From contig SCFE01000056.1 of the NCBI GenBank assembly GCA_004352715.1, positions 485,684 to 549,683 of the forward strand: a stretch of 64,000 bases of DNA. Reading direction: 5' to 3'. Numbering within the stretch: the stretch's first letter is position 1; every line of letters begins with the position of its first letter. This document shows, piece by piece, positions 50,301 through 58,360 of the stretch. Under the pieces are notes generated by a model, which had not been told where the DNA came from, did no database searches, and saw only the letters and a program-made list of their open reading frames with translations. The stretch comes from Hofstenia miamia (Eukaryota > Xenacoelomorpha > Acoela). A program made the position numbers and the translations under genes.

Positions 50301-52622
50301 CTGCAATTAACACAAAATGAGAACATTATAATTTCAATAACGTTTGGATTAGGGCTGTAAGTGGGTCAGGATATTTTGACCCAACCTACCTATAATTCAG
50401 CTAATTGTCCAGTCCAAGGTATATTGAGTTCTTATTAAGCCGGACGCAACCCAAAGTTGCGTCAAAAAATGCCCAAAATATGACTGCAATTTCAATACGT
50501 CTGCAGGCTATTGCTTCGTGACAGCTATTCATAACCACGTTTGATAAGAAACACATGAAATTTATTAAATAGTAAACATGGATAAATAGTACTAAAAATA
50601 AATGTTTTTATACTGAAATCGAAAAAATTATGCCACGGGCATGCATAACGTCTTTCAAGTACCTATTCATGGCACACATAAGTTTTCAAAATTGTCCCAA
50701 CTCATTTATATATCCTTTTATACCTTTTTATAATTTAGTAAACTCAACCTAACCAAAAAACTTAGCAAAGAATATAGCCCAACCCTGGTTTGGATCATTG
50801 GCGAATGTGTCTTCCAAACGCATAAAAACACTGTAAACTATGGCACTATAAACTTAAAGAGAAAACATAATTTCCAAAAAGAATAATGGTCTGGTACTAT
50901 TTCGAAAAAAGGATTTTATAAGCTGCTATCGAAAATGGCAGGAAACAAATCAAATTATAATTACACCCCGGAAAAACAATAATTCTTGGCATATCTTTGT
51001 ATCTCTATCATCTTTGTCTAGAATTATAGTTGACCTAACAAATTTATGTATTCTAGGAATGAAATATGTAGAATTTAGTCATTATTATTTTAGATGCAGT
51101 ATTTGCAAAAAAATAACCGACCAGCATTTGTTGATAGATTGTGACGCCTGTAGATTGTATTTTCATCTTGGATGCCTAGATCCCCCATTACAACGTAAAC
51201 CCAAACGCTCGGCCTCTTGGAAATGGTAAGAATTTTTGAAATTTTTGTTAAGTTTAATATACTTATAAAATGCAATTGATTGCTTATTTTAGTTCTCAAA
51301 TATTTCTCTAGGAAAATCGAATTAACCAAAATCAAGATCAACTCTTATAATTTAGTAACATTTATAAATATCCAGGAATAAATTGGTTAGAAAACAAAAA
51401 ATCATCATATTCCTTTACGGTACTATATCGTTTTTTAAATAATGCTTACTAACAGTTCGCGACACCAATGAGGGTAGAAAAAACTTGGGTATTTCGAGTA
51501 TAAAAACGCATAGATTAATTGGTAACGATTATTTTGATGTACATAAGCAGTAAATAACTTTGATGTAATTTGGATTGTTGATAATCATTATTCCCTTAGT
51601 CTATTCTTTTTTTATAGATCCTGAATGCCCTTGCTGAAATTGTTTCCAAATAATTTTAAATAATTATTAAAGAATGTGATTTTAGGCAGTGTTCTAATTG
51701 CAGTTTGGATACAGGAACATTGGAAAAAGTAGAAATACTCGATAAACGCCGTGATCGTAAAAAAACTGCTGTTTTTGCACCAGACAATCATTCTGAAACA
51801 TCAAGAAAAAAATCGAAATCCACTCCAGCTGCCAATGTTAGAATTTTAACAAATGTCTTGCTTCTCTATAAAAATGTTTATCTTCACACGAAATCTATGC
51901 GTTCAAACGTTGATTTCAAATGCACTTGTATTCTTATATATTGAAAATGCTATTAATCGTGGGGGTGAAGACCTCTTGAATCCGAAATCCTTTATTGGAT
52001 TATGAATATGTGCATTTTTAAATTGTACTATATACTTATTTTGGTCAATAAGTTTTGATACTCTTACGATATATTTTCAAAGTGAAAATTTATTCGGAAT
52101 CACTTTGGCAATTGATAAATAACTACATTCAAGTAAGGTAAGTCATCAGAATATTATGCAGTTGTTTATCTTTCTTTGTAAACAGTCGATTGAATCAAAA
52201 AGAAAAATTATTCGAGGTTTTCAAAACTTATTGGGTGCGTTCGCGCAATCCACCGGTTTTGCACTCAGCGTCAACTGGAGCATTCGCGCAATCCACCGGT
52301 TTTGCATTTTCAGTGCCCACTGAAACCCAACTGTAAACAGCGGAAAGGTTTGTTTACTTAACAATTAAATTTCGTGCACACTACATTCGCGGTGGCAGCG
52401 GTAGTCAACCTAATTTACTCTTAGCCAATCAAATGTTGCTTATTAACAAGCTCCTTTCTTATTCGCCTATTAATAAAGCCGATTTATCGACCTAAAAAAT
52501 TTAAAAGTTTGTCTTTTTAGTTAAATACGTAATTTTTTACCTAAAGATTAGTATTTAGCACCTATATAGATTTTTTTTGCATACAGCGCACAGTGTATGC
52601 ATTTCAAAATTTTGTATCAAGA

Positions 52623-52667
<45 letters not shown>

Positions 52668-55600
52668 TAGGCAACAGGGCCATTCAACCAATATCACTTT
52701 AATCCAATTTATAATAAATACTCCGATCTCTGGTAAATATAACCCGGAACTGTACACTTTGGTAAGTGATTTACAATGCTACTTCAATGAAATCTCGAAG
52801 TTTGTATTAAAATTAATTAATTAGGTTCGGCTCGGCTAGCTACATAAAATCATTGAATGACGCTCGTTTTAGCTCAATATATTTTTTTGAAAATATTGGG
52901 CTCAAAGAATTTTTTACATAGATCTTCCTATTATTTAATAAACATTTCTTAAATAAGATTATAAGCAAGGCATACTGAATGAAAAAATAAGAAGAATCTG
53001 CATAATCAAATTTACAAGCAGAACTATAAATTTGCTTTGTCTAAAATAGATTCGTTTTGGGCTCGTTGTATATCAAAGACTGTGCTCCATAAGCTCGGCT
53101 CGTTGACAAATCTTTTTAGAGGAGTACAAAACAATGTTATTAACCAAAAAATACAGCAGCCAAACTCAAATCTATAGGTTACTTTGAAAAAATATTGATA
53201 AATAGGTTTTATAAAATACAAATTTTACGAACATCTATATTACTGTACTATTAAAATATCAGAAATATCAAAAATATCATGATATGCTAGATAAAAAACA
53301 GATTGATATATTTATATTTTTAAAAATGTATTATTATACCAATCCCTCGTTAAAATTGAAATTTTCTGTTTCCTTAGCTAATTATTCAAGGTTATGCAAA
53401 TAGATGGGGTGTTATAAATTTACATATGTCAAATAATTCTTCAATTTTTGACTTTTTATAAAATTTAATTGATTTCAACCAAACCCAACTAAAAAGCGAA
53501 TCAGTTGGCGTTTCGTGCACACTGATTTTGCAAACCGGTGGATTGCGCGAATGCTCCAGTTGACGCTGAGTGCAAAACCGGTGGATTGCGCGAATAGGTT
53601 GGTAAACAACGGAATGCTATCGCGAATACGTTGACAACTGAAAGCCAACTATTCAGTTGTGCCGGTTTGCGATCGCGAACGCACCCATTCTGTCCAGTTG
53701 AGGTTCTGAAAAATCCATCTGGAAAATTAATGTCAGGGAATATGGTGATTGCTTCCAAAGCCTAATTTTCCAGAGTGGCTCAAGAAACATGCATGGTTTG
53801 AATCAAAATCATTTCCTTATAGGGACGTGATTGGCAACGATGGACAAATTTTCCATGCATATATTGAAAGAAGGAAATATAGATATCACTTTTCGAGTAC
53901 TTCACAGTTCCAAACGATATCTAATTTTTTGCCACAACAACCATGAACTTCTTGTCCGATATCGTTCTACTAGCCAATTTTCGTTTCCTATCCAGGCTTC
54001 GTTTGATGACTTAGTACCAACTGGTCGCAGATAGAATCACTTTTTTAAAAAGGAAGACAACTTTTCTTATGTCTGATATAGGGAAATTTTTGTTCCAAGC
54101 TGTGATATACACTACCCGCATACTTACTTTCTCGTAGCAGTTCTTTAGGTACTCCTATTTGTCGTTTAGAAATTTGACAATTTCCATCAACTAATGACTC
54201 CCCGTTATCAGTATTGCCTGATCTGTCTACTCTGAAAGTGTTCTGAATGCATGTGCGGATCCCACCATCTGAGTCTTTAAGTGTGTGAAATACTGTTGCT
54301 CGAGATGTCGCCTCTTCGTTCATGCATTCTGAAAAAGTTTATGAATTTGACTGGTTATATGGCCATTTCGTCAATGTGATTCACTTTAAGTTCCATTTTC
54401 TTTCTACAACCATGTTAATGCAAATTCAATTTATTACAGAAGTGAACTTAAATGCGTTCTATTCACGTTTATACAAAGCTTAATATCATGCTTGAATGTT
54501 TGTATGTTCATTCAGCTATGAATACATTAAATTCATTTTGTATGGAATCAGTCTCAAAACTTTTTGACCTCAACAAGTATTGCCTATTCAACAATAGTTT
54601 GTAAGGTAATTACTTATATTTTTTGATGTTAATTTCATTGTAGAAAGCCGTTAAAACGTTGTCTCCACCTAAACCACATGCCGTTGCAACTCCTATTAAA
54701 CCCAAGCCCATCCAAATTGTTACACCTACTCTTCCACCTCCTACCACGGTGATGCCAAAACTTACTCAAGCAAAACATGCTGAGAAGGTTTATGATTTCA
54801 TTGCTTCTGATGAAGATGCCAAACTGCCATTCGTAAAGATTGAAACTCCTATCAAGAAAAGGAAGAAACCTATTGTGTCAAAGAAGTTCTCATGTGTTAA
54901 TTGCAAGCGTATTTTCTTCAATGAGACTTCAATGAGAAAGCACCGTGCAAGATGTAAGCTTCTGAAGTAGGTTTCATTTTACTTGCCCTTCGTAATTTTC
55001 TTTTAGGAGAGAATTAAATAAAACGCTTTCCAAGAAAGACCTCGATAAGCAAAACTTCAAAACTAAAAAGGTTTGCCTACTTCGTACACGTTCATACTGC
55101 TGTAATAAATTACATTTTCATTTATTTTATGTAAACTTCGTTACATAAAAATTTCAAAAATACCCACTAATGTTTTACATTACTTTGAATTTTAAGCTGT
55201 CAGTTATAATCAAAAACAACTTTTTGGTTATAAAATTTCAATTTATGTTGAAGCATTCGCATATCATATTTCCGATGGCAAAATTTAAAAATTTTTTGTG
55301 TAACACGTTGATAAAAGTGTTGCGCCATAAAGTGCCTATGCTATTAAAAGCTATCAATTCTCATTTGTTAATTTATATTTGTTTATTTATATCTTATTTA
55401 GATTCTTGATCCTGTTCATAAGTGTACCGCATTTGTTTGTTCTAAATGCAAGAATGCATATAAACGATACAGTACTTTACTCACCCATTCTTTGCGCAAT
55501 CATAATGATCCCGCCTATATCAAGCGACTGCATGATGCACGTAAAAAGAAAAAATGCTTTTGCACATCGTCATGGAAGGTCAGCGTTCCAAATCTTTTAA

Positions 55601-58051
55601 TGCATTCAGTTTTTATCATACAGAGATATAGGATTACCTTTATTTCACCAAAATTTTAAACCTTTCCAAGAAATGATTTAAGTAATATTTTACATTTTAT
55701 GAAAAGTTAATTAAAAGTTTTTTGCAATTCATTTGAGGAATTACGACTATAAATAGACAGCATCCTACAAAATTTCACTAAGTTAAAAGTCGTGGTATTG
55801 ACCAGAATGATGTTGTTAAATGATGATACATATTTATGTGTATTGTTTCCTAATGATATATTCCATTTTAAAACTTACTTTAAGCTATTCTACCTTATTC
55901 CTGCTTACACATTGTAAGCATTTATTATTTTAACGCGAAAATGAATAGAATTTCTGAAAAAGTTAGTTTATTATTTTTCGTGTAGTAATATTGATTTTAC
56001 AGCATTCTTATTTTACCTGCAAAGAACATTTTGAATTCCTAAAATAGAAACAAATAATTTGAAATTTATAAAAATAAGATATTACTAATGGAAGTGTGTA
56101 TAATTTAATATAATTATTGATTATATTTTACAGCGTCTACAGTGTAGAATTGCTATCTGTATCTCGTAGAATGTACTGAATTACTTATGTTTAGAAACAA
56201 AAGAAGAGCGTTAATAATGACACCATAAAAGATGTTAAGACTTCCACTCCGGAGATTCCAGCTTCTAAGGAAATTGATAAGAACAAAGTGGTTGAGGTTA
56301 CAGATTCCAAGAAAACAAAATGGATTCAAGAAGGCACTGATGCTTCACCAATAAAGGAATGCCCAGAGATAAATTCAGAGCCAATAATGGAGGTGTCATC
56401 TGATGCTGAAACTAAGAATAAGAAATCTAAGAAACCTAAATTGGAAAATAAACCAAATATTGATGGAAAATCTTCTGAGAAAAAAGATCACAGCAAAAAG
56501 CTAAACAAAATTGATATTCATTTAGAGGAGAAAGACGGTGTTAAGCTTGAGTCTTCCAAGAAATCAAAGAAGTTCTTAATGATTACTGAAGATGGAGTTA
56601 TTGAAGAAAATACATTGAATGATATTTCATCTTCAAACAAAGAGAACGACAGCTTAAATGATTCTATTCCTGTTTTAGAACTAGATGAAGAACTACAATC
56701 TATGGAAAATGATTATTCTAGCAACGAGAACAAAGCAGTTGACGTTCAAGCGTCATCTGTTAAGAATTCCGAGTTGACAGAAAGCTCTTTACCAAAAATG
56801 ATGATGAAAAAAGTAAAGAAAGTTGAATTAGACAATGCTCTCATTGATAAATTAGTCGTTCCCAAGCAGAGTATTAAGAAGGCAAAAAAAATTATTAAAG
56901 TCACACAAGTACAAAGTTCTACTTATCAGGAGTATAAACCACAAAATTTTGATCGTCATACTAAAAATGTTCAACCACAAAAGAAAATTAAATTAACATT
57001 GGATGATTATTCTAAGCGCAATAAGTTAAATTCTGATGGTAATATTGACATTAGCAGTAACAAAAACACCAGATCCACTGATGCTTTTGAATTGATGCAA
57101 ACAGTGCTAAATTCCAATTTTAAAATCCCTAAAAAAGATAGCTTTGCTGAAGAACAGCCCAGAAAAATTAAGCGGAAACATCCGTTCGAAAAAGATCCAT
57201 ATAACATTACTAAGAGAAAAGCGGGTCCGTTCCATCCACGAGTACAAAAACAAGTTGACGCTAGCAACAATGAAGAAGAATATGATCCTGTAAGTTCTTG
57301 GCAGATTAACAGACCACCAGTTGTTATTTCAGCAGACGATCCATTGGGCTTACAAAGTGAGGAAGTCAATGAAAACACAACTGATATCATTAAAAACCTC
57401 CCATCACCATCAGGCGACTTTATTCCACCAATGCCACCTTGTTTTGCTGAAGAAATGTCAATAGAAGACGTCCCTCCACCTGTTGATTTCATACCTCCAC
57501 CTCCCCCAGGAGCTTCTTACAGTGAAGCAGATTTAGAAGCCTTTGCAGGCGGTTTGGATGTGACACAATTTCCACCTCCACCGCCATCTGCTGTTAAAAA
57601 TGAAAATGAAATTCGAAAACAGAAGCAACTTGAATTTATAAAACAAATTCAAGCTCATCCGCAATATTACAGGGGTGATTATTCTTCGAAGCCTGAGAGT
57701 TACCATCATAATTATGATCATAGTTACGAAAAAAATCGAGATAATTTTGATGGAGGAAACTATCATGAGAACGAGAGCGATCCCTATTACGAGGCAAAGA
57801 AGAGTATGGAAGTGAATCCTCCAGCAGTTTATCAAAAACCATTTTTTCAAGATCAATTTTATTCGCATACAGCGAATCGTAATAGTGAATACCATGAAAG
57901 AAAACGTGAAAATTTCAGCAATAACCCACCTCGTCGCAGTCATTCTTTCAAAAACTATCCGCGGAAAGAACGTAACTCTATGCCCTTCCATGGACACATG
58001 CGTCGACCGCCCCATGAACGATGGCGAAATAGGCCCCCTAACGGATATTGA
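36463..58051 (+). CDS. PHF14: PHD finger protein 14-like chromatin reader, 21 exons
   Basis: The exons are 36463-36517, 36875-37003, 37047-37097, 38153-38274, 38320-38439, 39411-39585, 39651-39757, 39799-39966, 40016-40110, 40433-40472, 42773-42907, 43031-43106, 43701-43883, 49424-49626, 49695-49783, 51094-51225, 51686-51836, 54644-54966, 55007-55070, 55402-55578 and 56195-58051. All introns are GT-AG, phases agree throughout, and the sum is 4,452 nt (1,483 residues). Domains in order: acidic N-terminus; PHD1 (about 191-246, all eight Zn ligands); extended C2HC+PHD module (about 255-375); coiled coil (about 486-553); PHD3 (about 584-632); C2HC-like finger (about 761-781); C2H2 finger (819-840); disordered tail. 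PHF14 binds histone H3 and represses transcription (for example PDGFRA in mammals). The vertebrate protein ends with a fourth PHD instead of the fingers and tail. The start ATG lies 2 nt after TTTTAG, so a spliced leader or 5' UTR exon is likely. Exon 4 and the exact ends of exons 17 and 20 are the least certain. Confidence 0.93.
36875..38439 (+). CDS. PHF14: PHF14 exons 2-5: acidic N-terminal region
   Basis: Exon 2 carries NKRQIKPRSENF followed by a run of five Asp and SDYDAEKDHDSEG. This parallels the vertebrate SKRRQVKP...DYDSSDDSDFK start and is strong evidence for orthology. Exon 3 adds AEDDNEDGSNDSEG. Exon 4 (38153-38274) is inferred from splice sites and phase only. Exon 5 has TRSGRKVRLPNYLKETNF, a basic patch. 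The introns at 37004-37046 (43 bp) and 38275-38319 (45 bp) are minimal. Confidence 0.8.
39411..42907 (+). CDS. PHF14: PHF14 exons 6-11: PHD1 and extended PHD module
   Basis: Exon 6 starts PHD1 with LICSVCLLQ...MLQCDQCGITVHE. Exon 7 completes it with CYG...EPWFCDCC, giving C4-H-C3 at residues 191, 194, 208, 211, 216, 219, 243 and 246. The usual HEGCYG is HECCYG here because residue 218 is formed across the splice. Exon 8 gives CELCPLRGG...WVHYVCGLFTPG, the C2HC zinc knuckle. Exons 9-11 give CSLCDDRRFCRTG, IQCDAGLCRTFFH, CAQKAG and NPYFAYCKQHAEK, the non-canonical PHD of the histone-binding extended module. Introns of 41 bp (39758-39798), 49 bp (39967-40015) and 65 bp separate these exons; the last intron is 2.3 kb and holds a repeat and a gap. 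Confidence 0.93.
41307..42125. mobile_element. Possible pogo/Tigger-like non-autonomous element
   Basis: The left end reads CAGGCAACCCCGTCTAAGTC and sits next to TA repeats; it resembles pogo-type ends (CAGxCAACCxCGxxTAAxxCG). Toward the right, GTCGATCTGACTTAGGAAGTT is a degenerate inverse of it. Related TAAGTCGGAT and TAAGTTGGATTA motifs recur inside. The first 104 bp are present twice (41307-41410 and 41444-41547) around a 21-base N gap, an assembly artefact. TA target flanks are plausible but cannot be proved inside a TA run. Confidence 0.45.
41411..41431. other. Assembly gap (21 N) with duplicated flanks
   Basis: The sequence right of the gap repeats the 104 bp left of it (offset 137). 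It is the same signature, with the same 21-base gap size, as at 10476-10496. Confidence 0.9.
43031..43883 (+). CDS. PHF14: PHF14 exons 12-13: linker after the extended PHD
   Basis: Exon 12 (43031-43106) is basic and helical (RKLKQYRQRYVSFRKKY), aligning with the vertebrate LQQYRAKAELARS region. Exon 13 (43701-43883) has VPRLPTSCPSLCKNLALKSE followed by MMGVNPGAP and LALNVDFVAYFLE. This corresponds to LPRPLTSS...KAELMGI and PALTADFVNYYFE in vertebrates. An alternative 3' splice choice at exon 14 would create a stop; the TTTTAG acceptor at 49423 restores ...FLERQGR. Confidence 0.9.
44150..46045 (-). pseudogene. Tyrosine-recombinase (Crypton-like) gene, antisense in PHF14 intron 13
   Basis: On the minus strand, 45970-45584 encodes a recombinase-like catalytic region. 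QLCCRPLAILN has the box-I arginine. VVSDHKTGYTHPVNFYISDD has the beta-hairpin lysine. After a frameshift, INATIIRKAWDTHI fits the H/N-x-x-R box. The linker (SKSSSKKRK) is followed by a 43-bp intron (45311-45353), a Ser/Asp-rich exon, a second 43-bp intron (45009-45051), and an intact stretch with LNDKKLLSFNNEVSAFKGKL. After a 78-bp intron (44652-44729) come CNRICASNKQHRQ, LGGVQQASEAYSKVDISRF, and, frameshifted, DVQIRQVSHMLSAIQSRL with a stop. The domain order fits cellular or Crypton-type tyrosine recombinases of invertebrates. Frameshifts near 45590, 45230, 44560 and 44270 plus stops show decay. The 5' end runs into the poly-C gap. The family is inferred from motifs only. Confidence 0.6.
46046..46203. 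other. Poly-C tract interrupted by a 124-base assembly gap
   Basis: Thirteen C, then N (46064-46187), then sixteen C. A long C/G homopolymer probably stalled sequencing; its true length is unknown. Open frames crossing it are artefacts. Confidence 0.9.
46204..46930 (-). pseudogene. Second copy of the recombinase gene's C-terminal part
   Basis: The minus strand gives CLDCNRICSTNKNHRGHQ, RIEDLPDYLENYLSTSNQL, SSSALSKADISRLKTLM, PLPYVNTLLEELMKAKSINN and VDVQIRRISHMLGAIQSRL. These are paralogous in order to the C-terminal part of the copy at 44150-44760. The small upstream exon, the GTAAGTTATC donor (46865-46874) and most of the intron are also conserved. The acceptor AG has been lost (CAG in the other copy is replaced by TTG near 46777). 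An extra segment and stops are present. The catalytic part that should lie further upstream is missing, replaced by unrelated repeats. Confidence 0.55.
46931..47400. repeat. Repeat with inverted CTTCAGGCATAAGT motifs
   Basis: CCTTCAGGCATAAGTAACC near 47126 is inverted as GGTGACTTATGCCTGAAGG near 47280. ATAAGTAACC or its inverse occurs at least five times between 47110 and 47330. It separates the recombinase copy from the Tc1-like fragment. It is probably a small foldback or MITE-like repeat of unknown family. Confidence 0.5.
47440..47790 (-). pseudogene. Tc1/mariner transposase fragment (DNA-binding domain)
   Basis: The minus strand encodes LSTIKELIIAKQSEGLSAVG, ISKAMNVPRNTVSRIICRFK and KEGSIQ, the paired-like helix-turn-helix of Tc1-type transposases. 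A frame change then gives SIGLHGDIAALKPF, matching the GLHGRVAxKKP block at the end of the second HTH. The catalytic DDE domain is absent. It is inserted in PHF14 intron 13, antisense to the gene. Confidence 0.75.
47902..49423. other. Remainder of PHF14 intron 13
   Basis: No gene recognised. A segment at about 48195-48440 begins GTTCGGCTAGGTCTGGG and ends near CAGACCCACTCATATCCC, a possible non-autonomous element related to 50344-50790. GTTGTGTG...CACACAAC forms a small hairpin near 49110-49135. Confidence 0.4.
49424..49783 (+). CDS. PHF14: PHF14 exons 14-15: coiled coil
   Basis: Exon 14 (49424-49626) encodes a heptad-like helix (KEVKERLRENISENGALKDT followed by LEDKFTRI and EKLEDAIESEVQSMNRL), aligning with the vertebrate coiled coil (NIKDKLENEQ...LEELQNLNGKL). 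Exon 15 (49695-49783) begins CIEIPEVFKHRI, parallel to LNIPAILRA. The intron between is 68 bp. Confidence 0.9.
50344..50790. mobile_element. Possible non-autonomous element in PHF14 intron 15
   Basis: The left part reads TTAGGGCTGTAAGTGGGTCA and then TTTTGACCCAACCTACC. The right part contains CAACCTAACC and AGCCCAACCCTGG. The ends are roughly inverse and resemble the ends seen near 48195-48440. No clean terminal repeat or target duplication could be set. Confidence 0.3.
51094..51836 (+). CDS. PHF14: PHF14 exons 16-17: third PHD finger
   Basis: Exon 16 (51094-51225) reads CSICKKITDQHLLIDCDACR, then LYFHLGCLDPPLQRKP, ending in WKW. Exon 17 (51686-51836) supplies the last ligand pair, CSNC. This matches the vertebrate ICKKNHDQHLLLLCDTC...CLDPPLTRMP finger residue for residue at the ligands. 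A Lys/Ser-rich tail follows. Exon 17 ends at a GTTAGA donor, a weaker site chosen because it keeps phase 0 with exon 18. Confidence 0.92.
52627..52662. repeat. (TA)n microsatellite
   Basis: An uninterrupted TA run of about 36 bp inside the TIR element. Confidence 0.95.
52822..53106. mobile_element. Second copy of the TTGTCAACGAGC element family, nested
   Basis: The right edge (AAGCTCGGCTCGTTGACAAAT at about 53086-53106) and the GGGCTCGTTGTATATC motif just inside it are the reverse complement of the left end of the element at 24110. The left edge has GGTTCGGCTCGGC. It lies within the 52233-53686 element and so inserted after it. Confidence 0.5.
53749..54034 (+). pseudogene. Unrecognised coding-like fragment in PHF14 intron 17
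   Basis: Two overlapping plus-strand frames look protein-like: NFPEWLKKHAWFESKSFPYR (53764 onward) and, shifted, ITFRVLHSSKRYLIFCHNNH through LVRYRS. Together they could be one frameshifted domain. Their amino-acid composition (W, C, H, aromatic strands) is better than the AT-rich noise around them. I do not recognise the family with confidence. A minus-strand frame at 54045-54323 follows and is also unrecognised. Confidence 0.25.
54644..55578 (+). CDS. PHF14: PHF14 exons 18-20: zinc fingers after PHD3
   Basis: Exon 18 (54644-54966) is Pro/Thr-rich (PTLPPPTTVMPK), then basic, then FSCVNCKRIFF...MRKHRARC, a C2HC-spaced finger (C-x2-C-x12-H-x3-C). Exon 19 (55007-55070) is a 21-codon Lys-rich helix, separated by a 40-bp intron. 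Exon 20 (55402-55578) has FVCSKCKNAYKRYSTLLTHS followed by LRNH, a classical C2H2 finger (C-x2-C-x12-H-x4-H). Exon 20 ends at GTCAGC, chosen because it keeps phase 0 with the last exon. Confidence 0.8.
56195..58051 (+). CDS. PHF14: PHF14 exon 21: long disordered Lys/Pro/Arg-rich C-terminus
   Basis: This 618-codon terminal exon follows the acceptor TTTAG at 56194 in phase 0. The first half is Lys/Glu/Ser-rich with repeated KKxKK clusters (many nuclear-localisation-like patches). The middle has polyproline runs (PPVDFIPPPPPG and QFPPPPPS) of the kind bound by WW or EVH1-type domains. The end is Tyr/His/Asp-rich, then Arg/Pro-rich (PPRRSHSFKNYPRKERNS, then RRPPHERWRNRPPNGY). No folded domain is seen. 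I recall no counterpart in vertebrate PHF14. Antisense frames at 57007-57492 and 57533-58105 are shadows of this exon. Confidence 0.8.
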   Translation, partial: KQKKSVNNDTIKDVKTSTPEIPASKEIDKNKVVEVTDSKKTKWIQEGTDASPIKECPEINSEPIMEVSSDAETKNKKSKKPKLENKPNIDGKSSEKKDHSKKLNKIDIHLEEKDGVKLESSKKSKKFLMITEDGVIEENTLNDISSSNKENDSLNDSIPVLELDEELQSMENDYSSNENKAVDVQASSVKNSELTESSLPKMMMKKVKKVELDNALIDKLVVPKQSIKKAKKIIKVTQVQSSTYQEYKPQNFDRHTKNVQPQKKIKLTLDDYSKRNKLNSDGNIDISSNKNTRSTDAFELMQTVLNSNFKIPKKDSFAEEQPRKIKRKHPFEKDPYNITKRKAGPFHPRVQKQVDASNNEEEYDPVSSWQINRPPVVISADDPLGLQSEEVNENTTDIIKNLPSPSGDFIPPMPPCFAEEMSIEDVPPPVDFIPPPPPGASYSEADLEAFAGGLDVTQFPPPPPSAVKNENEIRKQKQLEFIKQIQAHPQYYRGDYSSKPESYHHNYDHSYEKNRDNFDGGNYHENESDPYYEAKKSMEVNPPAVYQKPFFQDQFYSHTANRNSEYHERKRENFSNNPPRRSHSFKNYPRKERNSMPFHGHMRRPPHERWRNRPPNGY

Positions 58052-58360
58052 TAAAATCTTGACAAAATTAACTGTGATTTTTGAAATATTTTTTGTAAAA
58101 TGCATCTATTTTAAAAAGAGTTTATTTGGTTATTTCAATTTATGCAGTAATCTGCTAGTGTCACTAAGATTCTCGACAATGCATTTTCCGAGATTCAATA
58201 TTTTCATTAATTTTGGTCAGTTTGGATTAATTACCGACATAATTTTAGAACATTTAGTATAGTTTAAAAAAGTTGCTTTAAGGCTGAGGTATTCTATTGC
58301 AGCCCAAAAAGTCCTTTGACATAGTTGATCATTTAATTTATATAGAAATGCTGATATTAA
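58052..58360 (+). other. PHF14 3' UTR (probable)
   Basis: AT-rich, with no canonical AATAAA in the first 300 nt. The first variant hexamer is ATTAAA at 58356-58361. Confidence 0.4.

Larger units (their letters stand above)
52233..53686. mobile_element. 1.45-kb TIR element with ATT target duplication, in PHF14 intron 17
   Basis: GGGTGCGTTCGCG at 52233-52245 is inverted exactly at 53674-53686, and both sides are flanked by ATT (52230-52232 and 53687-53689). Subterminally, a ~65-bp segment is inverted almost perfectly between about 52241-52306 and 53531-53597. Within it, a 24-bp motif (starting TTCGCGCAATCCACCGG) occurs twice in each copy. The 3-bp duplication and the GGG-initial ends would fit a PIF/Harbinger-type non-autonomous element. 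No transposase is present. It carries a (TA)n tract (52627-52662) and another small element (about 52822-53106). Confidence 0.8.

Noticed and set aside
57007-57492. 161-residue minus-strand open frame
   Set aside because: Lies wholly antisense to the PHF14 last exon. Its Gly/Ser/Leu composition is what antisense of Pro/Lys/Asp codons gives.
57533-58105. 190-residue minus-strand open frame
   Set aside because: Antisense shadow of the same exon, hydrophobic because the sense strand is Asn/His/Tyr/Arg-rich. No motif.
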